The notes beneath the pieces were generated by a model, which was given only the letters and a program-made list of their open reading frames with translations, was not told the DNA's origin and searched no databases. This document shows, piece by piece, positions 52,078 through 62,552 of a DNA stretch of 64,000 nt. This DNA comes from Cephalopachus bancanus (lineage: Eukaryota; Chordata; Mammalia; Primates; Tarsiidae), in the NCBI GenBank assembly GCA_027257055.1, contig JAPVLO010000059.1, positions 2,728,001 to 2,792,000 on the forward strand, in the 5' to 3' direction. Numbering within the stretch: the first letter of the stretch is position 1; the number at the start of each line of letters is the position of its first letter. A program made the translations under genes and the position numbers.

Positions 52078-52346
52078 CAATAAACTGTCTGTTCAGTAAA
52101 TGAAATAGTGCATAGGACTGGAGAAGGACTGTACCTGGAAAGGAAGAACCCTTTCAGCCATGTTTAAAGAAGTTAAAGTACATTTATCTCAAGGGCACTG
52201 AGAAGTCCTTCTTTGAAAGACTTTAAGTAAGGAAAAGGCAGGATCCCAAGATCAGATTTCATACTTAGAAAATCGCTGTTAAAGGGAATGGGAAGGCATT
52301 ATAGAGTTTTGAGTTAAGGATTGGAAAAGGAAAATAATGTTTCAAA
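52078..52346 (-). repeat. Right arm of the 269-bp inverted duplication
   Basis: Inverted partner of 51242-51510 at 95.5% identity. Four of the 12 mismatches cluster near the inner end (52100-52110). The spacer is 567 bp. Confidence 0.97.
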
Positions 52347-52841
52347 TTTCATTTTTATTATACCATTCTTTACAAAAATTGTTTACAAAATGTCAAACAT
52401 AATTGTTCCTTGGGTTGACTGTATAAGCATATGCTCATTCAATAACTCAATTATTAAGATAATATGTGCTAGAACAGTGCTTACATAGGGACAGAAGGAG
52501 AAACCTCACAAATAAACAACATAAAAAGCCTTAAGGCTTAAAAGCAAAGGGCATTTCTGAAAAGTGGGTAAAATCCCAAAGGTGGAACAAGTAGTACCTG
52601 TTACTGTTTGGCTGGAACACACAACGAACAGGCGATGTTGAGCTACTCCTTCAACAAGAGTTTACTGAGTACTGCTTATGTGCTGGCATTGTACAGGCAT
52701 TGGTGGTATGGGTGTATGAGAAAACACTTCAAATATAACAATAATGTTTTCATTGTACATGAAAAACAGAGAAATGAAGAACAGTGCCTTTATTCAAGGA
52801 GGCTTGGTGTAGCAATAAAATATTTTTAATTAAAACCTCTC
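52347..52841. other. Unassigned intergenic DNA
   Basis: No gene or repeat family recognised. Confidence 0.35.
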
Positions 52842-53145
52842 TGGCTGGGCATGGTGGCTCACACCTGTAATTCTAGCACTTTGGTAGGCCACAGTGAGAG
52901 GACTGCCTGAGTCCAGGAGTTCAAGATCAGTTTGTGCAACAGGACAAGATCTAGTCTCTACAATAAATAGAAATACTAGCTGGGCATAGTGGCACGTGCC
53001 TGTTGTCCCAGTTGCTTGGAAGGCTGATGCGGAAAAGATCGCCTGAGCCCAGAAGGTCAAGGCTATGTAGCAATGATATTGCCACTGCACTCCAGCCTGG
53101 GTGACAGAGTGAGACTCCAACTCAAAAAAATAAAATAAAATCTTC
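52842..53145 (+). mobile_element. Alu SINE, sense
   Basis: Dimeric Alu from 'GGCTGGGCATGGTGGCTCAC' to 'GACTCCAACTCAAAAAAATA'. Its head is close to the general Alu consensus, its end is of the lineage type. Older than the copy at 10249. Confidence 0.95.
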
Positions 53146-53146
53146 C

Positions 53147-53390
53147 CACTGAGTTCTCATCATAAGTGGACCCTGAACAATTACATAATACCATAAGAAA
53201 GAGATTGGCAGTAGCAGGACACTGCCAGGGAAGGGAGGGAGAGACACACTTCATCAATAAGGATACCTGATCTCAAATCAGGCAAAGTGGGGACCAAAGT
53301 CAGGCCCAAACTTTACCTGTACAATGACCATTTGTATTCTTAAGCCTGAGTTGTACCCCCCATTTTTAAAATAAAAAATCTTCTTTCTTA
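53147..53390 (+). mobile_element. Lineage-specific L1 3' end, second 3'-UTR subtype
   Basis: 5'-truncated L1. After 'ATCAATAAGGATACCTGATC' it has an extra segment ('CAGGCAAAGTGGGGACCAAA', 'CCCAAACTTTACCTGTACAA') not present in the copies at 28105 or 57212, and only one G-rich unit. Shares this form with 60887-61387. Confidence 0.9.
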
Positions 53391-53392
53391 AA

Positions 53393-53672
53393 CTCATGCC
53401 TGTAATCCCAGCACTTTGGGTGGCAGAGACGAGATGATTGCCTGAGCCCAGGGGTTCGAGACTAGCCTGGACAACTTGGCGAGACCTCTTCACTACAATA
53501 AGTCAAAAAGTTTACAGGGTGTGATGACGCATGCCTGTGGTTCCAGCTACTCAGAAGGCTGAGATGGAAGGATCATCTGAGACCAGCAGGTCGAGGCTGT
53601 GGTGGCTATGAGCACACCACTGCACTCCGAACAGGCAACACAGTGATACTCTGACTTAAAAAACAAATAAAC
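53393..53672 (+). mobile_element. Alu SINE, sense, lacking the first bases
   Basis: Begins at 'CTCATGCCTGTAATCCCAGC', so the first ~18 bases are missing. Ends with a short A-rich tail. Both arms present, diverged. Confidence 0.9.
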
Positions 53673-55439
53673 TCCTCTGCTGAGAATAAACAGTTTTTAA
53701 AATCTTGTACAAACTGTAAATGAATCACATATAAATATATTATTGATATCATAGCTTTTTAAATGACATTATAACTTTATCAAATAGCTGTGAATGTCAA
53801 ATGCCAACACCTCCCCCCAAAACATATCATCATGCATTGCCAGTTGATCCCAACTCAAAAGCAACCTACTTAAAAGTGAAATGTCCATTTATTACACTTA
53901 GTAGGAGAAATACTTCAAATGTGGCCAGACCTTCCTCTTGTCTTCACACAATCCTGGTGCCAACACAGACCCAGCAAGCCAGCCAAGGTTCACTTGGGGC
54001 AGCTCGAGAAAAGGGAAAGACATGTTCCCTGCTCAGCACTATCTTCTCCAACTGAGTCCCTGATCATGCCAAGACATTACAGTGTAATAATGGTAATTTA
54101 ATAATGTAGTCAGCCAGGCACTGCCCACGGTAGAAAGCCCGGGAAATAAATGAGACTTGGAAGCCAAACAGAGGGAAACTTCAGGCAGTGCCTGCAGCAG
54201 GGAGATACCTGGTAATAAAATACCTGTTCTCCATTCATTATGCAGGAGGCAAACCTTAAAAGGGAGTCTGGAAAGGAGGAGCTTTCAAAATGGAAATAAA
54301 TAAATAGCCTCACCTGTCATGGAGGAGTCTCTGAAAATGACTCGAAAGGACTGCCCATAGATTTTCTCTGGGGATGTGGTAAAGTTTCATCAGATGTCGC
54401 GGGGGGTAATTATTCCTAACTTGCTAGGGTACATTTGCTGGATAAATTGGACTCCTTACCTTTATCTCCCTATGCGGGCACCAGATACAGAAACCGTGTT
54501 TAAACTACACAGTGTTCTCTCTGGCTTTTACCATAAAAAGGAAATAAAAATGTGTCCTGGGTACTTGGCAAATCAGCCCAGTGTTAGATGGGGATCCATT
54601 ATCTTTGACCTTCCTATCTTCGCCTACTCTGACTCACAGAAAGTCCTCAGAAACCCTTTCAGGTAAAGATATATGATGTCTAGGAGGTGCTTACCTTCAG
54701 GAGAAAGATACTGTTTTTGCAACAAAAAAGTTGCAAAAGTTAAAGTTAGAGGTTTCTTTATTTTTTTATTTCAATTGGTCTATCAGCTCAAATTTTTAAA
54801 ATTTACCTACAAACAATAGCAGCTTTGTAGACCAAGCATGTTATTAAAATGTTAAGCTAACAGCCATTTCTCTCCCTTCCCTGCTTTCCTCTCCAATTAC
54901 TAAGACAACTCTAGCACTTCTCCATCTTAGTTTCTTTACATAAAAATTCTGACAGGTAACTGCCATCCACTATCACTTCTAAAATCAGTAATGAAATGTC
55001 AGAGGAAGAACAGTTAATTAAAATTGTGGAATCCACTTTGCATCCTCTAACAGTCAATAAAATGTACAATTAAAGATGCCTTTCAGCACATGATCTAACT
55101 GCTTCAAGTTAAATTTTGAATAACATTTGCTCATTAAAAATAAAAAATCATTAATGTTAACTGAATATTTGGTAAACATCTTGCTTCACTGGCCATACAA
55201 CTCCTTTAGCTCAACTAGTGTGGTAGATTTGATATTGAGATCAATTAAGGTGTTTTCTAGTAATAAACCAAGGAACATGTCTACTGTCTGCAAGTAATTT
55301 GTAAGATAAAAACTGCTCCTGAATATCTCACACAAGTTTGCCTGAGTTGTCATCTTTTACAAAATTTCCTCATATTCCCAAGTTACTCCATAAACATTTA
55401 AGAAAGAAATAGCACACAACACCAGCTAAGACTGCTGGA
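53673..55439. other. Unassigned DNA with two small open frames
   Basis: No repeat recognised. Plus frames at 53801-54055 (84 codons) and 54376-54666 (96 codons) are in slightly GC-richer sequence. I could not assign either to a family. Confidence 0.3.
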
Positions 55440-55660
55440 GTCAAAGTCAAAGACGAGTGTGTTTCATCTCTGCCTCTGCTACTTGCTAAACATGACACTG
55501 TACTCACTCTGCTTCATTTCTCAGCTCCTCTACTTCCCTGTCTGTAAGATGAAGAAGACACTATCCATTCATAGGGCTGCTCTGAGGATGAAGTGAGAAA
55601 ATAAGTGTAAAGCATTTTAAATAGTGACCAGAACCTTGTTAAGATGAAATAAATGGAAGC
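55440..55660 (+). mobile_element. MIR SINE, sense
   Basis: 'CTGCCTCTGCTACTTGCTAA', 'CTGTCTGTAAGATGAAGAAG' and 'GGGCTGCTCTGAGGATGAAG' follow the MIR order. Confidence 0.75.
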
Positions 55661-56469
55661 TGTTCCTCTTATTTGGTACCTTTCTCATTCAATAATTATA
55701 TTTCCTAAAAGAGTCTGGCAATTTAAGAGCATTCATATATTTGAAATATAGCTGTTTATTTTACACTATTGCACTATTCATCTTTCTACTTAAGAATTAC
55801 AGAGGTGACATCTCCAGGTCCCTTAGTTCCCAGTGCTGCCACATTTTTTGTATAGATCTATGTTAACCAAAGGAAAACGAAGGGGTCATATCACCTCCGA
55901 AGCTGCCAGCTTCCACCCTTGCTTGTAAAGCAACCCCATATTAGTCAAACCACACTCCCCAGGGAGCACTTGAAAAAGTCCCCGATTTATAGAAGTATTT
56001 ACTTTGGGGTTTTGGGTTTGTTTTTTCAGGTTTATCCCTGGGAGAGCTTGGTAAAGCTGACCGTCCAGCAATTTTATTAAACTCTGTTCAATTTCAGCAT
56101 TTTTTAAAAGAATATATAGAAAGCACACTGGCAGTAGCTATTTAAATTTCTCAGTGGATGCCAAAAATAATAAAAGGACACTTAAATGACCATTTTTGAG
56201 CAGAGCCAACAGCATGTGGCCTAATTATCCAACTATGTGAAAAATTCTATGTATTTTTACCAGAGTACAAGGGTTTGATATGCACAATTCAGAACCCAAA
56301 CAGCCACCTCACTAGGGTGTCTAGAACTTTTCAAGTCTAAATATAAGGTTCAGGTCTGTCAGAGTAAGTTTCTCTGCTACTTTCCCTTCTGATTAACTTA
56401 CAATAAATGATAAATGGACAAGATGGTAAGTTGATATGGTCCATTGGTAGGCAATGATGAATACAAGTA
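55661..56469. other. Unassigned intergenic DNA
   Basis: No gene or repeat family recognised. Confidence 0.35.
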
Positions 56470-56640
56470 AAGAAAATATAATTGTGCTAAGTGGTCTTCA
56501 TTTATTTTCATTATGACCTTCTGAGGTCGGTATTATGATGTACATTTTTACAGGTGAGGAAAGCAAAGCTCAGAAAGGGTGAGTGCCTTAATTCAGAGAG
56601 AAAGTATCAGATCTGGTGTTCCGGTTTTCCACTCCTTCCT
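56470..56640 (-). mobile_element. MIR SINE, antisense
   Basis: Inverted MIR: 'TTTTTACAGGTGAGGAAAGC', 'TCAGAAAGGGTGAGTGCCTT' and 'GTATCAGATCTGGTGTTCCG' in order. Confidence 0.75.
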
Positions 56641-57194
56641 ATCCATTCTCCAGCCTTTTCTGTTCAGTCCTCTACAGATCTCCAGAGACTCAACCCCTAG
56701 GCTTCTGTTGGGCTAAGACAATGGCAGGCAGCATCAGGGAATCGGAGGGCAGGAGTAAAGAGCTGTTGGTATTTATCCCCCATCTGAGGTTTTGACAAGC
56801 ACCTATGTTTTTCTACCAATGACTATCATTTCTGTCAGAGGCCTTTCTTTCCTAGCTCCTACCTAGGACTCTCAATGGGTGCTGGCAAAACTGTTCTCTC
56901 TCTTTGCCCGTTCAGACTTTCCATGGTTGCTTCAGTATCTTTTTTGGTTCCTTTAACTCTACCCACACCTCTATCTATAGTCCCTTCATTAAAGTCCCCT
57001 CCAATCCCTCCATTTCAGTGTGCCATCAATTTTCTGCTAGAGAAAGGAGGGTGTCCCTAGCAGTTGGTGCTTCTCTCCCTGTAGCTTCCCTGTTTATCAT
57101 CCACCCACAATCAGCCACCCCACTGTTCCCCTATAGCCAATCTTACCATAAGCAAGGCAGAAACTCAACTAATTCATTTCTAGAAACAAATCCT
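56641..57194. other. Unassigned intergenic DNA
   Basis: Pyrimidine-rich in part, with no splice-site or exon pattern that I would trust. The 109-codon plus frame at 56904-57233 runs into the L1 and is chance. Confidence 0.35.
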
Positions 57195-58599
57195 AAGAAA
57201 GATCACAATTATTTTAATCCAATCCTCTTTTGATGGGCAGCACAGTTGGTTCCATGTTCTTGCTACTGTGAACAATGCTGCAAAAAACATACGTGTGCAG
57301 GTATCTTTTTTTACAGAGTGATTTGAGTTCTTCCGGGTATATTCCCAGTAGAGGAATTGCGGGGTCGTATGGAAGGTCGATTTTTAGATCTTTTAGGAAT
57401 TGCCACACTGTTTTCCATAGAGGCTGTACTAGTTTACACTCCCACCAGTAATGTAGAAGTGTTCCCTTTTCCTTGCATCCTCTCCAGCATCTGTTGTTTT
57501 TTGAGATACTGATGATGGCCATCCTGACTGGAGTTAGGTGGTATTTCAGTGTAATTTTAATTTGCATTTCTTTAATGACTGTGAGGCTGAGCATTTTTTC
57601 ATGTATCTGTTGGCTCGTATATCTTTTTTTGAGAAGTATCTATTCATATCTTCTGCCCACTTTGTAATGGGGCTGTTTGTTTTTTTCTTTTCCACACGTT
57701 TGAGTTCCTTGTAGATCCTAGATGTTAGGCCTTTGTCAGATATACAGTTGGCAATTATTTTTTTTCCAGTCGGTGGACTGTCTCTCCACTCTCTTGATGA
57801 TGTCCTTGGCTTTGCAGAAGCTTGTCAGTTTGACGAGATCTCACTTGTCTATCTTATCTTTTATTATGCAGCCATAAAGAAGAACAAAATCATGAACTTC
57901 ACAGCAACCTGGATAGACTTAGAGTCTATAATACTGAGTGATCTTTCATAGAAACAAAGAACTGAGTATCACATATTCTCACTCATAAGCAGACCTTGAA
58001 CTATCATCGTAATACTATAAAAACAGGATTGGCAGTAGTGGGAAACTGTTGGGAGGAGAGTGGGAAAACAGGATTGGCTGTAGTGGGAATCTTCCTGGGG
58101 AAGAGGCAGGAGTACACCTCATCAACAAGGATATCTGCATAATGAACATTTGTATACCTAATCCTGAATTTTACCCCACATCTTTAAAATAAAAAAAATT
58201 TTTTAAAGAAAAAAGAAAGAGGTCTATGGGCCAGATGTGATAGAAAAAAAAAAAGGACAAAATCATGAACTCCACAGCAACTTGGATGGACTTCAAGTCT
58301 ATAATACTGAGCAATCTATCACAGAAACAAATAACTGAGTATCACGTGTTCTCACTCACAAGAGGACCTTAAACAATTATCATAATACTATAAGAAAAAG
58401 ACTGGCAGTAGCAGGAAACTGCCCGGGGTCAGGGGGAGAGGGTGAAGATGTGGAATTGGCAGTAGTGGGAATCTGCCGCGGCACACCTCATCAACAAGGG
58501 TACCTGCATAATGAACATTTGTATACCTAACCCTGAAATGTACCCCACATCTTCAAAATAAAAAAATTAAAAGTTAAAAAAAAAGAAAGAGCACAATTA
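57195..58599 (+). mobile_element. Twin-primed L1 (5' inversion) plus a second L1 nested in its TSD
   Basis: Outer TSD: AAGAAAGATCACAATTA (57195-57211) and AAGAAAGAGCACAATTA (58583-58599), one mismatch in 17. The outer L1 has an inverted ORF2 part (57212 to about 57861, minus strand; ORF2 C-terminus at 57214-57594 with [19 protein letters not shown]) joined to a sense 3' end starting 'TTATGCAGCCATAAAGAAGA'. The two parts are nearly adjacent in L1, with about 35 bp lost: the twin-priming pattern. A second L1 is inserted at its right TSD. Confidence 0.93.
58211..58591 (+). mobile_element. Nested second L1 3' end
   Basis: 5'-truncated L1 (about 58255-58580). Direct repeat AAAAGAAAGAG flanks it at 58211-58221 and 58581-58591. 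About 33 bases of non-L1 sequence (58222-58254, 'GTCTATGGGCCAGATGTGAT' then an A-run) sit at its 5' junction, a filler. It has two G-rich units (58398-58475). Confidence 0.88.
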
Positions 58600-58965
58600 A
58601 TGATGAACTCAAAAATACAGTATGTTCATGAATCGTTTATAATTTTCTAAAATATAGTAATATCCTAAGTGTTCAACAATTGAGGATTAAATTAATCAAT
58701 GAAAGTGCAACCGTATAATGAAATACTACAAGTGTTTAAAAATAATACCTTATCATATATTTAATGACATGGACATATATTCTCATTAATTGAAAATAAG
58801 GAGAATACAAAGTTGTGTATAAAATAACCCAGTTTTTTCTTTTCAAAAATTTTTGATAAACACAAAGAAAAAGGCCTAAAAGGGCCAATCCAATAGAAAT
58901 ATAATACAAGTCATATAAGTAATTTTAGTGTCTGGTAGTTACATTTAAAAAAAAAAAAAAAAAAG

Positions 58966-59248
58966 TAGTGCAGTGGCTCATGCCTGTAATCCCAGAACTT
59001 TGGGAGGCCAAGGTGAGTGGATTGCCTGAGCCCATGGGTTTGAGAATAGCCTGGGCAACTTGGCAAGACCTCATCTCTACAACAATCAAAAAATTAGCCG
59101 GACATGGTAGCGTGCACCTATAGTTCTGGCTACTTGGAAGGCTGAGGCAGAAAGAGTGCCTGAGTCCAGCAGGTCGACACTGGGGTGGCCAGGAGCATGA
59201 TACTGCACTCCAGTCTGGGCGATACAGTGAGATTCCAACTAAAAAAAA
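58966..59248 (+). mobile_element. Alu SINE, sense
   Basis: Dimeric Alu from 'GTGCAGTGGCTCATGCCTGT' to 'GATTCCAACTAAAAAAAAG'. Preceded by an A-run that belongs to the host repeat or to a target-site duplication. Diverged lineage-type copy. Confidence 0.92.
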
Positions 59249-59380
59249 GTTTAAAGAAATCAGTAAAATTCATTTTAATGATATAGCTTTCATTCTACAT
59301 ATACAAAAATAATATCATTTTGACATGTAATCACTATAAATTAATGAGATACATTAAACTGTTCTTCCATGCTAAGTCTT

Positions 59381-59683
59381 AGAAATTTGATGTATATGAT
59401 GAGGAGAGAAGGTAGGAAAAGGATAATCGAAAGAAAGAAGAGAAGATCATTGAATAATTAAAACAGAATGTGAACCACTAAGTTGGTGAGTTGGCCATCA
59501 CAGAGGCTTGAAAGTAGAGAAACATTTAAATACACATTGTGGCCAAATGCCAAAAGACTGAGTGTAAAAATAACTATTGCCTAGAAACAGAACATTGCCA
59601 TCATAGAGTGGACTTCTGGGATACTTAAATAAATCTGAAGTTTTGTCAAAAAAAAAAAAAAAAAAGAAAGAAATCTGGTGTGT
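59381..59683 (+). pseudogene. Processed retrocopy of an unidentified transcript 3' end
   Basis: An insert (59396-59647) ends with AATAAA (about 59628), 'TCTGAAGTTTTGTC' and an 18-base A-tail (59648-59665). Imperfect 15-bp TSDs flank it: AGAAATTTGATGTAT (59381-59395) and AGAAATCTGGTGTGT (59669-59683), 3 mismatches. Removing the insert restores the host repeat. No open frame is visible, so the source is probably a 3' UTR or noncoding RNA. I do not recognise it. Confidence 0.75.
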
Positions 59684-59770
59684 AGTTTACACTAGCCAAT
59701 TCAGCCTTGTTACATTTTAAATGCTCGAGTCACTCTAGTGGTTCCCAGACTGGACATCTCAAGTAGCCTG

Positions 59771-60714
59771 AAACACGGGTATGGGGAGTAGGAATTTGAG
59801 TTTTTCACTTTCTTCCTTTTTTCTCCATTTTACCAATTACCATTATTAAGTTTACTACTGACACATACTACTCCTGCAGTAAGAAAAACACATTATTTTG
59901 AAATACTAAGAACAGAGTATTTTCAATATTTTCTGAAATACATTTGGCTCATCTCCTTTGCAATTCACAGACTACATGCTTCCTAGAACAAGAAAAATGC
60001 CCTCTTTTCTTCCTCTCCCTTTATATTTTCTTTGGATAGGTACCTAGCTTCAGACCTCGGGCATATGAGCAAGGATCAAATATTGCTGTTCTCCAGAGTA
60101 TCTGCTAAGCCATCTCCCACTCTCCAGTGGCACGACCTGGAATCTCTCAGGACTCATGGCACTGTTTTAACAGCTCTGATGGGCTTGTGGAAGGGCATGG
60201 AATGGGACCAGAAACTGCTTAATTTGAGGTTAATTAAATAGTGATGACTAGCCTTAATCTCCAACTTGTCATCAGATTGTAAACACTGATTGCAGTTGCA
60301 GCAATCCACAATAAACCTATTGAGAGAAATCTTGACCAGAATGAAATGAGTATGTTGGTTACCCAGATGATGCTGAGAGAGGTGAGATCAGAGAAATCCA
60401 GGCTGATGGAGACCTGAAAGGAGAGAAATTATTGGGAGAATGTGTCAAATCTGATTCCTCATATAGTTCTATTCCTCTTCCCCCCAAAATTACTAGATCC
60501 CATGTACCTGGAGGCTGAAAGAAACAAGGGTGAAGATGTAAAGCCATCAAACTGAGGACTTTGAAAAAACTGATATAGAATTACTAGCCACTAATTAGGT
60601 TTCCATGACAAAATATGTGTGAGTCACACAAGCTGAGGCCTCTGGACAGAAGGTTATACCACCAGAAGTGAGCTACAGAAGGAGTTCAGTAGAAGGGAGG
60701 CAAGGATAATCATT
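59771..60714. other. Unassigned intergenic DNA
   Basis: No gene or repeat family recognised. Confidence 0.35.
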
Positions 60715-60871
60715 ACAACATGTTAGGTATCTACTGTGTCAAGCACTTCACATATAATTTATCTGATCATTCTCATAATTACTTTATTATATGATGAATA
60801 TTATTATTTTCTTCATTTTTAAGAAGAGAATGCTAAATCTCAAAGTATTCTACTTTGCCTAAGGACATGTT
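60715..60871 (-). mobile_element. MIR SINE, antisense
   Basis: Inverted MIR: 'GGTATCTACTGTGTCAAGCA', 'ATCTGATCATTCTCATAATT' and 'CTACTTTGCCTAAGGACATG' in order. It is cut at its right side by the L1. Confidence 0.7.
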
Positions 60872-61402
60872 AAAAGTGTGTTGAACCTGTGCTTCCCATC
60901 AAATGGACTGGATTTTTTAAATGTGGTACATATACACAATGGAATATCACACAGCCATAAATAAGCACAAAATTATGAACTTTGCAGCAACTGGGATGGA
61001 TTTGGAGTCTATAATACTCAGTGATCTATCACAGAAACAAGAACTGAATACCACACGTTCTTGCATATAAGTGGATCCTGAACACCAATCATAGTACTAC
61101 AAAAAAGTGATTGGTAGTAGCAGAACATTGCCAGAGGAATGGGCACATAACATCAATAAGGGTCCCTGATCTTAATCCAGGTGAAGTGAGGTCCAATGGG
61201 AGGCCCAGAACTCTACTTGTACCTAAACCACTTATGTATGCAATCCTGACTTGTACCCCACAACTTTTTTTTAAAGATGTGGGGTACAACTCAGGATTAG
61301 GTATACAAGTGGTCATTGTACAGGTAAAGTTGGGCCTCCTTTTTTCCCCACTTTGTACCCCACAACTTAATAAAATACAATAAAATAAAAAGTGGGTCGA
61401 AC
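60872..61402 (+). mobile_element. Lineage-specific L1, sense, second 3'-UTR subtype, with nested tail
   Basis: 5'-truncated L1 (60887-61387) starting near 'CTTCCCATCAAATGGACTGG'. Imperfect TSD AAAAGTGTGTTGAAC (60872-60886) and AAAAGTGGGTCGAAC (61388-61402), 2 mismatches. Interrupted near its end by a small antisense L1 tail (61267-61352). Confidence 0.9.
61251..61368 (-). mobile_element. 86-bp antisense L1 tail inside the L1 tail
   Basis: Insert 61267-61352 begins with a T-run and 'AAAGATGTGGGGTACAACTC', the inverted L1 3' end. It is flanked by perfect 16-bp TSDs TTGTACCCCACAACTT (61251-61266 and 61353-61368). It faces the host L1's own 3' end, giving a fold-back of about 70 bp. Confidence 0.93.
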
Positions 61403-61697
61403 GCAGACCGTCTACTATCTAATTCCCTAATGCAAGCTCTAAGCCACAAGCTACTCTACCTTCAGCTTTGAGCCAATGTTGAGGAAGTGGGAAAGGTGAA
61501 AGCATAGTCAAGTTAATGAAGAAGATGGGGAAAGGACAAAAAAAAGATTAAAAAATTAGGCAAAGAAGAAGGAAGTACAAAAAACCTAGTAAAAAGACAC
61601 CAGGTAGGTGAGCATTTTGGTAACACTGCACCTCTGAAAGTACCTTTCATAGCCTTACTTCCATGGGGAACACTTTCTCATTCTTCAAGACCCAGCA
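61403..61697. other. Unassigned intergenic DNA
   Basis: No gene or repeat family recognised. Purine-rich between about 61490 and 61600. Confidence 0.35.
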
Positions 61698-62026
61698 CAG
61701 GGATCATTCTTATTTTTATTTTTGAGTTGGAGTCTTACTCTGTCGCCCATGCTGGAGTGCAGTGGCATGCACGCTCACGACCACTCCAGCGTCGGCCTGC
61801 TGGGCTCCGGTGATCCTTCTGCCTCAGCTTTCCAAGTAGCTAGAACTACACGTATGTGCTACTGTGCCCAGCTATTTATTTATTTATTTTTTAATTGTAG
61901 AGATGAGGTCTTGCCAAGTTGTCTGGGCTGGTCTCGAACCCACGGGCTCAGGCAATCCACTTGCCTCAGCTTCCCAGAGTGCTGGGATTACAGGCTGAGC
62001 CACCGAGCCGGCCCAGGGTTCATTTT
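61698..62026 (-). mobile_element. Alu SINE, antisense
   Basis: Dimeric Alu on the minus strand (about 61712-62014) ending 'GCTGAGCCACCGAGCC' on the plus strand. AGGGATCATT before and AGGGTTCATT after it are a probable TSD with one mismatch. A short (TTTA)n expansion occupies the linker (about 61873-61888). Confidence 0.93.
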
Positions 62027-62081
62027 TACCTCTTCAGTGAAACCTCCTCAAACCTCCTAGTGAGACAGGCACTTTAAAAAA

Positions 62082-62130
62082 TTATATTTATATTTGCTTT
62101 ATATTTATATTTATATATACATATATAAAC
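62082..62130 (+). repeat. AT-rich low-complexity tract
   Basis: Imperfect TATATTTATATTT and TATATACATA repeats. Confidence 0.85.
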
Positions 62131-62361
62131 AAAGTGAACAAAGTGGGGTGCATTGAAAGAAATATGGACACCATGAAGGACTGAATACCATATCATATGT
62201 GAAGAAAGTTTAAAAAAAAAAATTTTCATCTGAGTGTGAAAAAATTGAAGTAGAAAGTTAGAATTGGCTTAACTGAATTTCCAGAACTCAAGACATTACA
62301 CAGAGAAGAATCATTTTCTGTATACAGAGGGGACCCAGGTAAAACTAAGTCTCCTAAACTG

Positions 62362-62427
62362 CTCCATAGCTTTCTGCACTTCTCTCCATAGCTTTCTGCA
62401 CTTCTCTCCATATCTTTCTGCACTAAC
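62362..62427 (+). repeat. 22-bp minisatellite, three units
   Basis: CTCCATAGCTTTCTGCACTTCT occurs exactly at 62362-62383 and 62384-62405. A third, diverged unit (CTCCATATCTTTCTGCAC...) is at 62406-62427. Confidence 0.97.
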
Positions 62428-62449
62428 ACACTCCTGTTTTGCTCGCTGC

Positions 62450-62552
62450 CCTGTAAGCCTCATGAGGACAGGGGCTGACAGTCTTGTTCATCACTGAATC
62501 AAAAGCTCATGGCAGATATTAAATATCTGCTAAATGAGCAAATGAATACAGT
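62450..62552 (+). mobile_element. L2 LINE 3' end, sense
   Basis: 'AAGCCTCATGAGGACAGGGG', 'CAGTCTTGTTCATCACTGAA' and a terminal part resembling 'AATATCTGCTAAATGAGCAA' plus ATGAATA are the typical L2 3' end. Confidence 0.75.

Larger units (their letters stand above)
58888..59770 (+). mobile_element. Old DNA-transposon-like repeat hosting an Alu and a retrocopy
   Basis: Pieces 'CAATAGAAATATAATACAAG', 'TATCATTTTGACATGTAATC', 'ATGCTAAGTCTTAGAAATTT' and 'GGTGTGTAGTTTACACTAGC' belong to one old dispersed repeat that I recognise by pattern as a probable hAT-type MER element; the family name is uncertain. It is split by an Alu (58966-59248) and by a retrocopy (59396-59665). Confidence 0.6.

Noticed and set aside
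54376..54666. 96-codon frame in GC-richer sequence, considered as an exon or retroviral piece
   Set aside because: No recognisable domain and no supporting splice or LTR structure in the surroundings.
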